Counted from the stretch's first letter, positions 1 through 5,358 are shown. The stretch is DNA of 6,876 bases from Paludibacteraceae bacterium (GCA_017550055.1 JAFYMM010000349.1:1-6876), one strand, 5' to 3'. Translations and numbers: made by a program. Notes: generated by a model from the letters alone, not told the origin.

Positions 1-30
1 CATTCAAGGTCACGCCAAATACCTACAGAC

Positions 31-58
31 AGCGAGAAAGTTAAGTTCTCGCTTTTTT
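31..58 (+). terminator. Intrinsic terminator of an upstream gene outside the window
   Basis: A perfect 8-bp stem (AGCGAGAA at 31-38 with TTCTCGCT at 46-53) encloses a 7-nt loop and runs directly into six T residues (53-58). The T-tract is only on the + side, so it should end a + strand transcript entering from the left. It separates that unseen gene from the secreted protein gene that follows. Confidence 0.85.
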
Positions 59-113
59 ACACCCCAACATCAATTCATAAAGGTTGCGCCCGACACAAAT
101 TAGGGATTTCACC

Positions 114-1028
114 ATGAAACGAATATCATTTTTTCTAATTTGCTCATTGATGAGTTTGCAATTATTTTCGCAAACCGATATCGAAAAACTATTTCCTACT
201 TTAGCAGGATTACAACGTACCACGTTTTTAAATTGGATAGTTGATTGCCAAGATAGTTATTCTACTCTTACAATGCCAACTGAAACTGTAGAACTCAATG
301 GCAAGCAATATTTAGTTTTTGAAACTTCAACTCCTAAAGCTACTGTGCTTTTAAGAGAAGAAGACAATAAAGTCCTAATTTATAGTTCAGCGTATGAAAA
401 AGATTTAGTTTTTTACGATTGGACATTGAAAGAAGGTGATTACCTTTCTTATCTTATGGCAGACGTAGACACATTATTTCCTCGTATAACAGTAGGAGAA
501 TATAAAATTTCAGTCATTGTTGATTGGCACTATGTCAAAGTCGAAGAAAATGGAGAATTAATAACCAAAAAAGAACCTCTCGAAAAAAAGAAAGTAACCA
601 AAGTATCTACAATCACCCTATTAGATGGCAATGAGTATAAAATGTGGGAATTTGACTCACAGGACATTTATATAGAAACATTGGGTTGGATTTCGAGCAA
701 AGATTCTCGTTCTGGGGATTATTTTCGTTTAATAGAAGAACCAGAAGATCGTCAGATTGAAACATGTGGTTATCTTGGAGAATTTTTAGTATGCGTTAGT
801 CGCAATGGTCAAATGCTTTATTCAATAGACGAAGAAGAAAAACAACGCTTTGGTGCAGCATGTAAATGCCTTTCTGCTGGCGCAGAAGACCCTGAAACTA
901 ATATCGAAACAATCACAACCCCAACTCCGACTACTCAAAAAATCATCCAAGATGGTCAACTTTATATTATCCGAGACGGCAAAACTTATAATGTAATGGG
1001 CGTAGAGGTAGAGAATATGAATTTTTGA
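114..1028 (+). CDS. Secreted Bacteroidales protein of unknown function with C-terminal GKTYN tail
   Basis: The product is 304 residues. An upstream in-frame ATG exists at 84, but the ATG at 114 begins a clean signal peptide (MKR, then a hydrophobic core, LFSQ at 17-20), so 114 is preferred. No lipobox cysteine is seen, so the protein is predicted to be exported and not a lipoprotein. Residues about 80-110 hold REEDNKVLIY and then FYDWTLKEGD. This resembles the 'vRE.dgkVyy ... llYDFsLkvGD' pattern I recall from many uncharacterised Bacteroidales exported proteins. A later CGY...LVCVSRNGQMLYS stretch (218-237) fits the same group. After a Thr/Pro linker (267-274) the end carries DGQLYIIRDGKTYNVMG (280-296), which looks like a short version of a type IX secretion C-terminal signal or a remnant of one. 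I know no enzymatic motif for it. Surface or outer-membrane export is inferred. Composition is AT-rich compared with the downstream membrane genes. A terminator follows 21 bp after the stop, so it is probably monocistronic. Confidence 0.85.
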   Translation: MKRISFFLICSLMSLQLFSQTDIEKLFPTLAGLQRTTFLNWIVDCQDSYSTLTMPTETVELNGKQYLVFETSTPKATVLLREEDNKVLIYSSAYEKDLVFYDWTLKEGDYLSYLMADVDTLFPRITVGEYKISVIVDWHYVKVEENGELITKKEPLEKKKVTKVSTITLLDGNEYKMWEFDSQDIYIETLGWISSKDSRSGDYFRLIEEPEDRQIETCGYLGEFLVCVSRNGQMLYSIDEEEKQRFGAACKCLSAGAEDPETNIETITTPTPTTQKIIQDGQLYIIRDGKTYNVMGVEVENMNF

Positions 1029-1049
1029 TAGACAATAATTTAAAAAATT

Positions 1050-1084
1050 AGCAGACACACATCTATTGAGTGTCTGCTTTTTCT
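1050..1084 (+). terminator. Intrinsic terminator after the secreted protein gene
   Basis: A perfect 9-bp stem (AGCAGACAC at 1050-1058 with GTGTCTGCT at 1070-1078) has an 11-nt loop and continues into a T-rich run (TTTTTCTTT). It lies 21 bp after the stop codon at 1028. Confidence 0.9.
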
Positions 1085-1243
1085 TTCCTATCCCTCAAAA
1101 AAAACTCTTCAATTTATAATTTTAGAATAGCAAAGCGGTCTAAATTATCTAGGTCATCTAAAAACCAACCCAACCCCAACAAATACACATAAATACAAAT
1201 AAAAGTTAAATAAAGTTAAACCTTAAATTTTAAGCAAAATACA
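1085..1243. other. AT-rich intergenic stretch with no gene seen
   Basis: Between the terminator and the next promoter I see no ORF with coding character and no RNA motif. There is only A-rich sequence with a short direct repeat of AAAGTTAAA spaced 11 bp apart around 1202-1220. It probably acts as an upstream AT-rich region for the promoter at 1244-1275. Confidence 0.5.
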
Positions 1244-1275
1244 TTTGGTCAATTCAAAAAAAAGTCGTAACTTTG
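1244..1275 (+). promoter_or_regulatory. Bacteroidota-type promoter of the Gate/YbaN operon
   Basis: TTTG at 1244-1247 and TAACTTTG at 1268-1275 are separated by 20 nt and match the Bacteroidota primary-sigma consensus (TTTG, about 19 nt, TAnnTTTG). Transcription would start near 1281-1284. This leaves a leader of about 115 nt before the ATG at 1399. The region is nearly identical to the tRNA-Gln promoter at 2870-2901. Confidence 0.85.
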
Positions 1276-1281
1276 CAACGT

Positions 1282-1353
1282 GTTTTTCATGGTATTAGAT
1301 TTAAGGTTAAAAAAGGATTGTGGTAGCCGCGAGGGCTGCCCTTTCTTGTTTTT
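1282..1353 (+). ncRNA. Possible leader RNA or small RNA with terminator-like hairpin
   Basis: Just after the promoter the transcript would contain an unstructured part (about 1282-1321) and then a 7-bp GC-rich stem (GGTAGCC at 1322-1328, loop GCGAG, GGCTGCC at 1334-1340, with one G-U pair). The stem is followed by a T-rich run broken by C and G (1342-1353). A hairpin plus U-run about 60 nt after a strong start site, and 45 nt before the coding start, suggests an attenuator or a small RNA of about 70 nt. From memory, and unverified, similar 'GGTATTAGATTTAAGGTTAA plus GC hairpin' leaders recur in Bacteroidales genomes. The U-run is imperfect, so full termination is uncertain. The same segment can alternatively be read as the leader ORF at 1289-1402. 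Confidence 0.4.
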
Positions 1354-1402
1354 AGGCACACCCTTATCTATCATTATTTCCCTGTATAACAGTATATTAT
1401 GA
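1289..1402 (+). CDS. Possible 37-residue leader ORF overlapping the Gate gene start
   Basis: An ATG at 1289, about 7 nt from the inferred transcription start, opens an uninterrupted frame of 37 codons. The peptide begins MVLDLRLKKDCGSREGC and ends SLYNSIL. Its TGA (1400-1402) overlaps the ATG of the Gate-domain gene as ATGA, the classic geometry for translational coupling. It covers the GC hairpin, so ribosomes translating it would disrupt that structure. The C-terminal half is hydrophobic (FLFLGTPLSIIISLY). No ribosome-binding site is visible, and the frame may be open by chance, so this is listed as a candidate only. Confidence 0.3.
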   Translation: MVLDLRLKKDCGSREGCPFLFLGTPLSIIISLYNSIL

Positions 1403-2316
1403 CCACTATACTACGCAACGCACTAAAAACAGCTCTTTGGATTATACGCATCATAGTCCCTGTATCATTTGTAGTCACTTTGCTCGACTTTTACGGCATA
1501 ATTGAGTGGATTTCCACCTATACCGCTCCACTTTTCCACCTCATCGGCCTCCAAGGCAATGCCGCAGTGGTATATTTTTCCTCTCTTTTCCTCCCTCTCT
1601 ACGCTCCTATCGCCATCATCGCAACTCTCCCTCTCTCTATGAGAGAAATCACAATCCTTGCATTGATGTGCCTCATCACTCACAATCTACCTATCGAATG
1701 TGCCGTTCAACGTCGCTCTGGCACTCCTTTTTGGCAAACTCTTGTCCTTCGCCTTACTTTCAGCATCCTCGGAGGCATCCTCCTCAACCTCATCCTCCCC
1801 GACTCTCTATCCCTCACAACTCATCAAACCGAAACTCTAACACCCACAAGTTCTCAACTCTCAACCCTCAACTCTCAACTCCTTAATTGGCTCACAAACA
1901 CAGCCTCTCTCTGCGTCAAAATAATACTAATAATCACCGCCCTAATGTATGGGCAATTCCTACTCAAACGCTATGGCATAATCAACAAAATAGCACGTCC
2001 ACTCGCTCCACTCATGCGCCTTTGCGGACTCCACCCCGATAGCGCATTCCTCTGGCTTGTAGCCCAAATCGTAGGTCTCACCTATGGCGCAGGCATTATG
2101 GCGCAAGAAATAGAAGAATCTGGAGCCGACCGCGAGGAACTACACCGCATCAACCTCCACATCTGCGTCAACCACTCCATCATCGAAGACACAGCCATCT
2201 TCTGCATGCTCGGTGTCGCATGGTATTTCCTCATCATCCCACGCCTCATCTTCGCCATCATCATAGTCCAAACATACAATTTAATTAAGAAACAAAGAAT
2301 AAAAAGCAATAAATAA
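1399..2316 (+). CDS. Nucleoside-recognition (Gate) domain inner-membrane protein
   Basis: The 305-residue polytopic membrane protein appears to be built of two similar halves (about 13-105 and 170-275), as expected for proteins with the Gate/nucleoside-recognition domain (PF07670) related to SpmA/SpmB and the FeoB pore region. Each half has hydrophobic segments and ends in a matching motif: HNLPIE at 95-100 and NHSIIEDT at 258-265, with E100 and E263 aligning. Conserved-looking Gly/Pro runs are FLPLYAP (64-70) and GLTYGAGIMAQE (226-237). The family is thought to act in transport or gating, but the substrate is unknown here. The linker between the halves (about 150-162, SSQLSTLNSQLLN) is encoded by a 7-bp tandem array and looks like an insertion. 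The promoter at 1244-1275 and its long leader precede the gene. It is followed 48 bp later by the YbaN-like gene, so the two are probably co-transcribed. The ATG start overlaps the stop of a possible leader ORF. Confidence 0.85.
   Translation: MTTILRNALKTALWIIRIIVPVSFVVTLLDFYGIIEWISTYTAPLFHLIGLQGNAAVVYFSSLFLPLYAPIAIIATLPLSMREITILALMCLITHNLPIECAVQRRSGTPFWQTLVLRLTFSILGGILLNLILPDSLSLTTHQTETLTPTSSQLSTLNSQLLNWLTNTASLCVKIILIITALMYGQFLLKRYGIINKIARPLAPLMRLCGLHPDSAFLWLVAQIVGLTYGAGIMAQEIEESGADREELHRINLHICVNHSIIEDTAIFCMLGVAWYFLIIPRLIFAIIIVQTYNLIKKQRIKSNK
1852..1886 (+). repeat. 7-bp tandem array inside the Gate gene
   Basis: Four consecutive heptamers TCTCAAC, TCTCAAC, CCTCAAC, TCTCAAC (1852-1879) are followed by a decayed unit to 1886. 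In the gene's frame they encode the 7-residue periodic linker SQLSTLN-SQLLN between the two membrane halves. It belongs to the same 7-bp family as the arrays at 5052-5086, 5421-5476, 6403-6437 and 6603-6637. Confidence 0.85.
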
Positions 2317-2364
2317 GAATAAAAAAACTCATATTTCACTCTCTTCATCTCTAAAAACAAAAAT

Positions 2365-2724
2365 ATGAAAATCATCTTAAATATAATAGCATTCCTATGC
2401 GTCGGACTTGCCACACTCGGCATGTTCCTCCCCGTACTACCCACCACTCCATTCCTCCTACTCGCCTCTTGGCTATTCCTCAAAGCCAACTCCCATTGGC
2501 GCACATGGCTTCTCAATCATCATCTCTTCGGTCCATACATCAAAAATTACCTTATCCACAAAGCCATTCCCCTACGCGCAAAAATAATCTCCATATCTAC
2601 CCTATGGGCTACAATCCTACTCTCTGCCTATATTGTCAATCCAATTTGGCTAAAAATCCTACTCATTTTCATCGCAATTTGCGTAACAATTCACCTACTT
2701 TCGTTCAAAACGCTCCAAAAATAG
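2365..2724 (+). CDS. ybaN: YbaN/DUF454 family inner-membrane protein
   Basis: The 119-residue protein is the usual size for the DUF454 (YbaN, PF04304) family. The hallmark LPVLPTTPF lies at 22-30 at the end of the first hydrophobic segment. It is followed by WLLNHHLFGPYIKNY (48-62) and KAIPLRAK (66-73), all in the family order. Two further hydrophobic segments (about 74-92 and 94-113) complete a small membrane protein with a cytosolic-looking amphipathic middle. The biochemical role of the family is not established, so none is assigned. It sits 48 bp after the Gate-domain gene with no promoter or terminator seen between them, which supports one operon. No convincing terminator hairpin follows it. 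Confidence 0.9.
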   Translation: MKIILNIIAFLCVGLATLGMFLPVLPTTPFLLLASWLFLKANSHWRTWLLNHHLFGPYIKNYLIHKAIPLRAKIISISTLWATILLSAYIVNPIWLKILLIFIAICVTIHLLSFKTLQK

Positions 2725-2869
2725 CCAAACCACACACCTTAAATAAATATAAAACGCACCATTTCCTACAAAAACACAATAAAAAACTGCTTAATATCGC
2801 ACCAATAACAATTTTTTCTCTCTATACATCAATCACTTATAAAAAACTTTAAAAATAATTGCAAAAATA
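2725..2869. other. AT-rich gap before the tRNA promoter, no gene seen
   Basis: This stretch is A- and C-rich with no coding signal on either strand and no clear hairpin. How the YbaN transcript ends is therefore not visible. It may end at or be read through toward the tRNA terminator at 3005-3043. Confidence 0.45.
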
Positions 2870-2901
2870 TTTGGACAATTCAACAAAAAGTCGTAACTTT
2901 G
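2870..2901 (+). promoter_or_regulatory. Promoter of tRNA-Gln
   Basis: TTTG at 2870-2873 and TAACTTTG at 2894-2901 with a 20-nt spacer match the Bacteroidota promoter consensus. The start is expected near 2908, leaving a 5' leader of about 23 nt to be removed by RNase P. The segment 2869-2906 matches 1243-1280 at 35 of 38 positions. Confidence 0.85.
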
Positions 2902-2930
2902 CATCGCTTTTGAAAAACAAAGCAACCGAT

Positions 2931-3001
2931 TGTCTCATGGTGTAATGGTAGCACTACAGGTTTTGGTTCTGTCTGTCGAGGTTCGAATCCTCGTGAGACA
3001 A
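2931..3001 (+). tRNA. trnQ: tRNA-Gln (anticodon UUG)
   Basis: The 71-nt sequence folds as a full cloverleaf. The acceptor stem is TGTCTCA/TGAGACA (2931-2937 with 2994-3000), with the weak U-A first pair typical of glutamine tRNAs. The D-arm is GTGT-AATGGTA-GCAC, the anticodon arm ACAGG-TTTTGGT-TCTGT with TTG at the anticodon positions, and the T-arm CGAGG-TTCGAAT-CCTCG. The discriminator base is A (3001). CCA is not encoded (ACAG follows), so it must be added after transcription. It has its own promoter and terminator and is a single-gene unit. Confidence 0.97.
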
Positions 3002-3004
3002 CAG

Positions 3005-3043
3005 AAAAAGAGAGATTAACTCACCGAGTTAATCTCTCTTTTT
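3005..3043. terminator. Bidirectional terminator between tRNA-Gln and the VWA gene
   Basis: A perfect 18-bp inverted repeat (3005-3022 with 3026-3043) has a 3-nt loop. The outer five pairs are A-T, giving a U-run in transcripts from both strands. It begins 3 nt after the mature tRNA on the + strand and lies about 85 bp beyond the stop of the minus-strand VWA gene, so it can serve both convergent units. Confidence 0.9.
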
Positions 3044-3128
3044 ATTCCAACTATCAAGCAAGGTACAAGCAACCTCTACTGAAGGAAACAATCATATTTA
3101 CACACCCCATTTGCAAAGTTTGCAAAAG

Positions 3129-3818
3129 CTACTTCTTGCTCTTCGATACCTTCTTGTTTTTTATTTCATGCCCAAGTTTTTCTTCATAATTCTCTGTCAT
3201 TTCATTAAGAGCTTCATCAAAAAGATTCTCTTTAATACAAGATAAACCTTCCACACGCATTTTATAAAATATACGATTAGAAAATCCACTTAAATTATCA
3301 GCTAAATCGCCTTTAGCAGAAAAAGCCATTCTTTGAAAACCTAAATCTTGAGCCTCTTGTGCGTCTGTAATATTAGCTCCAAGATAAACAAATTTCCAAT
3401 TATAAACCTCTTCTTGATGCTGGATACGTTGTTTCACATCATTATGCGAAAAACGACGAGAGGCATTTTCCATACCATCAGTAATTACGACAACCATATT
3501 CATAGCCGGGCGTTCTTCCTCAGGCATCGCAGCAAGCCACTCGCCCATACGATCAACAGCCACACACACTGCATCATTCAATGCAGTACAACCTCCTGGT
3601 GAATACTGTAATTCACCCACCTCATTAACATCTTTTCCCACAAAACACTCCTCTACCTCATCCTCAAATTTAAACACCGACACAGTACATTTTCCTTCCT
3701 TAATAACACGTTGCTCCTCAATTACTTTTTGGAAACCACCGATAACATCAGATTCCGACCCGTGCATACTACCACTTTGGTCGACAACGAAACATACATT
3801 TACATAATTTTCTTTCAT
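3129..3818 (-). CDS. Stand-alone cytosolic VWA-domain protein with intact MIDAS
   Basis: The 229-residue protein has no signal peptide or membrane segment, so it is predicted to be cytosolic. It is almost entirely one von Willebrand factor A domain. The metal-ion adhesion site is complete: D13-x-S15-x-S17 in VVDQSGSM, T78 in GGCTALNDA, and D114 in VVVITDGMEN. A second conserved stretch is FVYLGANI (about 143-150). The C-terminus (about 195-229) is helical-looking and ends in a Lys/Ser-rich tail. Prokaryotic cytosolic VWA proteins of this type commonly act as metal-dependent protein-binding or assembly factors beside a partner. Here the evident partner is the gene 88 bp upstream on the same strand, but no MoxR ATPase, phosphatase or kinase is in view. 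A TAACTTTG element sits in the gap, so it may have its own promoter as well as read-through. The exact role is unknown. Confidence 0.88.
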   Translation of the reverse strand: MKENYVNVCFVVDQSGSMHGSESDVIGGFQKVIEEQRVIKEGKCTVSVFKFEDEVEECFVGKDVNEVGELQYSPGGCTALNDAVCVAVDRMGEWLAAMPEEERPAMNMVVVITDGMENASRRFSHNDVKQRIQHQEEVYNWKFVYLGANITDAQEAQDLGFQRMAFSAKGDLADNLSGFSNRIFYKMRVEGLSCIKENLFDEALNEMTENYEEKLGHEIKNKKVSKSKK

Positions 3819-3850
3819 AGCGCAAAATATTTTAATTGTTTTTTACGCTG

Positions 3851-3881
3851 CAAAGTTACAACCATTATATCACACCATAAA
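3851..3881 (-). promoter_or_regulatory. Probable promoter of the VWA gene
   Basis: On the minus strand TAACTTTG (3858 down to 3851) followed by CAGCG matches the -7 element, about 32 nt before the ATG. Only a poor T-rich match stands at the expected -33 position (3878-3882), so strength is uncertain. It lies in the 88-bp gap between the two minus-strand genes. Confidence 0.6.
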
Positions 3882-3906
3882 ATTTTGGCAAGTCTTATCA
3901 CCAATC

Positions 3907-4974
3907 TTACCACATACACTTCAATTCCACCAAGCCCCGATTCAATTTAATTTTTTTAGCATCACCTCGCTTACCTGAAATCACATAATAATCAGCTAAG
4001 TCATTATTAAATCTACTTACAAATGCCTCCTTCACGCGAGAACAAGTAACATTTATCGTATTTTGAAATGGATCTACAAGAGCCTCTACAGCTTCACGTT
4101 GAGCATCTTCATTCGACAAACTCGTCACTTTTGCATATATTTTCATCAATTCATCTTTATAATCTGGTAAATCTTTAAATGCTATCCCATCGGCATACTT
4201 CAAATACAACAAATACAATGCTTTAGCTGTTGGTCTCATCTCAATCTCCATATTCTGATAGTCCGGCAAAAATATCCTATATCTATCATCAACAACTATT
4301 CTACTCAATTTAGGTTCACCTTTTACGATATTCAATATTGCTACATAATCTACGCCTAACTTTTTCAAACGCTCAATTGCCGTAGTCACTTGTGCAGTCA
4401 GCTCCTCTATTTCTTCATCGTGCTCAGGAGAAGCTATCAATCCCATACCCAAACAAGTGATATCTGTTAATTTTGATTTGCACACGCGAAACTGAATAGA
4501 ATCAAACGAAACGTCTTCACTATCATCTATCAATGATTCTGACAAACAAACATCATCTTCTATTACACCTTTATCTGCTAAAGAAAGTTTATAAGAATAA
4601 CAAACTCCACTACCTTTAGATATAGATCTAAAATCTAATTTTTTTAAACAGAACTGACTTTTTGCATGATTATCATAAATATCATCAAAATCCCAAAAAG
4701 AAAGCATACCATCCTCCTCAACTACAATAAAACCAGACCCGGTTATATCCAACCCACTCAACCTAATAACAACATCAAACAATGATTGCTTATCAAACTC
4801 AATATTTGGCATAAAATACCTCACAACCTCTGGCAAATACACAAACCGCTTTTCTCCGAACTTAAATATATTACGATAAAAATCCACATCTATATCTTCT
4901 ATTGATTTTGAGAGATCAACAGAGGTGGCTTCTACATAAATAACATCATTAGGTATAAATCTAAATTCTTCCAT
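3907..4974 (-). CDS. Uncharacterised protein with possible C-terminal winged helix, partner of VWA protein
   Basis: The protein is 355 residues with no signal peptide or membrane segment. Residues 1-180 match no family I recognise; they are acidic and beta-rich looking (GFIVVEEDGMLSFWDFDD at 81-98). A helix at about 184-206 (EEIEELTAQVTTAIERLKKL) follows. The C-terminal domain (about 235-352) reads RPTAKALYLLYLKYADGIAFKDL (247-269), ELMKIY, then DPFQNTINVTCSRVKEAFVSRF (301-322) and YYVISGKRGDAKKIKL (329-344). The order of helix, 'NTIN..CSRVKEAF' helix and 'I.GKRG' hairpin resembles a winged-helix domain like the OmpR-type C-terminal domain. This is inference from pattern only. I recall related C-terminal domains (KaLYLLFL..PEGI, NSINEKCSRIREAF) in other Bacteroidales hypothetical proteins. 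The gene is first in the minus-strand pair with the VWA gene. It has a promoter element just upstream and is divergent from the thiamin riboswitch unit. Confidence 0.8.
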   Translation of the reverse strand: MEEFRFIPNDVIYVEATSVDLSKSIEDIDVDFYRNIFKFGEKRFVYLPEVVRYFMPNIEFDKQSLFDVVIRLSGLDITGSGFIVVEEDGMLSFWDFDDIYDNHAKSQFCLKKLDFRSISKGSGVCYSYKLSLADKGVIEDDVCLSESLIDDSEDVSFDSIQFRVCKSKLTDITCLGMGLIASPEHDEEIEELTAQVTTAIERLKKLGVDYVAILNIVKGEPKLSRIVVDDRYRIFLPDYQNMEIEMRPTAKALYLLYLKYADGIAFKDLPDYKDELMKIYAKVTSLSNEDAQREAVEALVDPFQNTINVTCSRVKEAFVSRFNNDLADYYVISGKRGDAKKIKLNRGLVELKCMW

Positions 4975-5000
4975 TATTCAACCAATTTTATATTGCACGA

Positions 5001-5032
5001 CAAAGTTACTCTTTTTTTACGAATAAAAATCC
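5001..5032 (-). promoter_or_regulatory. Probable promoter of the minus-strand gene pair
   Basis: On the minus strand TAACTTTG (5008 down to 5001) matches the -7 element and lies 26 nt before the ATG at 4974, predicting a very short leader. No good TTTG stands 19-20 nt upstream; only GGATTTTT is there. It points away from the TPP riboswitch promoter, so the intergenic region is divergent. Confidence 0.65.
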
Positions 5033-5051
5033 TCCTAAATTAACTTTTAAC

Positions 5052-5086
5052 AATAATTATGAATTGTGAATTATGAATTGTGAATT
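5052..5086. repeat. 7-bp tandem array in the divergent promoter region
   Basis: ATGAATT (5059-5065), GTGAATT (5066-5072), ATGAATT (5073-5079) and GTGAATT (5080-5086) form four exact-phase heptamers alternating A and G at one position. A decayed copy AATAATT precedes them (5052-5058). Read on the minus strand they give TTCACAA/TTCATAA, matching the YTC core of the arrays in the coding regions. The array occupies the place where the -33 box of the riboswitch promoter should be. Confidence 0.85.
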
Positions 5087-5102
5087 AAAATAACTATCTT
5101 TG
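5072..5102 (+). promoter_or_regulatory. Promoter of the TPP riboswitch and TonB receptor unit
   Basis: TATCTTTG at 5095-5102 is a full match to the -7 consensus. The expected -33 position (19-nt spacing) is TATG at 5072-5075, a three-of-four match formed by the heptamer array. Transcription would start near 5109, immediately before the riboswitch P1 stem at 5113. Confidence 0.75.
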
Positions 5103-5112
5103 CATCGTCTTA

Positions 5113-5264
5113 ACTATAGGGGTGCCTTTTTTTTGTAATAATTAAAGAATAGTTAACCACTAATCGTTAATAACTATTAACTAATCATTATAAATTGGCT
5201 GAGATTACACCCTTTGAACCTGGGCAGGTTATGCTGCCAAGGGAAGAAGTTTGAAACCTATAGT
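5113..5264 (+). promoter_or_regulatory. TPP riboswitch aptamer (thi box)
   Basis: The conserved thi-box parts are present in order. GGGGTGCC is at 5119-5126, and GGCTGAGATTACACCCTTTG at 5197-5216 is followed by GAACCTG. The GGCAG/CTGCC arm (5223-5227 with 5234-5238) comes next, and CCCTT/AAGGG closes around it (5210-5214 with 5239-5243). The outer P1 stem is 8 bp: ACTATAGG (5113-5120) with CCTATAGT (5257-5264). GGGTG (5120-5124) can pair with CACCC (5208-5212), and GCC with GGC. Between the two conserved blocks is an AT-rich insert of about 70 nt containing its own hairpin (AATAGTTA 5148-5155 with TAACTATT 5171-5178), an extended optional arm known in many thi boxes. It binds thiamin pyrophosphate and should repress the downstream receptor gene when TPP is plentiful. 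Confidence 0.95.
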
Positions 5265-5296
5265 AGCAAGTAAAAAAAAACTTACTACTTTTTTTT
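5262..5296 (+). terminator. Riboswitch expression platform: intrinsic terminator
   Basis: AGTAGCAAGT (5262-5271) pairs with ACTTACTACT (5280-5289) with one mismatch around an eight-A loop, then runs into eight T residues (5289-5296). Its 5' arm shares AGT (5262-5264) with the 3' strand of riboswitch stem P1. Terminator and aptamer closing therefore touch, which points to control by premature termination before the receptor gene at 5359. No alternative antiterminator was identified with certainty. Confidence 0.8.
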
Positions 5297-5358
5297 ATTT
5301 TCTACTATCTCCTATGAGTTGAGCATTAAATTATTCACACAATTAAATGTTCAACAAA

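Noticed and set aside
60..113. Possible promoter for the secreted protein gene (TAAAGGTTGC near 78-87).
   Set aside because: The spacing between TA and TTG is one base too long for TAnnTTTG and no TTTG box lies at -33. A promoter is expected here but I could not support one.
41..223. A 60-codon minus-strand frame overlapping the first terminator and the start of the secreted protein gene.
   Set aside because: It runs through the terminator hairpin and antisense to a signal peptide, and no start signal or motif is seen.
1506..1886. A 126-codon + strand frame overlapping the Gate gene, and a 151-codon frame at 2397-2852 overlapping the YbaN gene.
   Set aside because: Both are rich in Ser, His, Pro and Arg from reading C-rich coding sequence out of frame. 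The overlapping frames have clear membrane-protein family motifs.
3105..3128. Direct repeat TTTGCAAA/TTTGCAAA next to the VWA stop codon, considered as an attachment-site or operator remnant.
   Set aside because: It is only 8 bp, AT-rich, and has no partner copy near the tRNA end, and no integrase is in the window.
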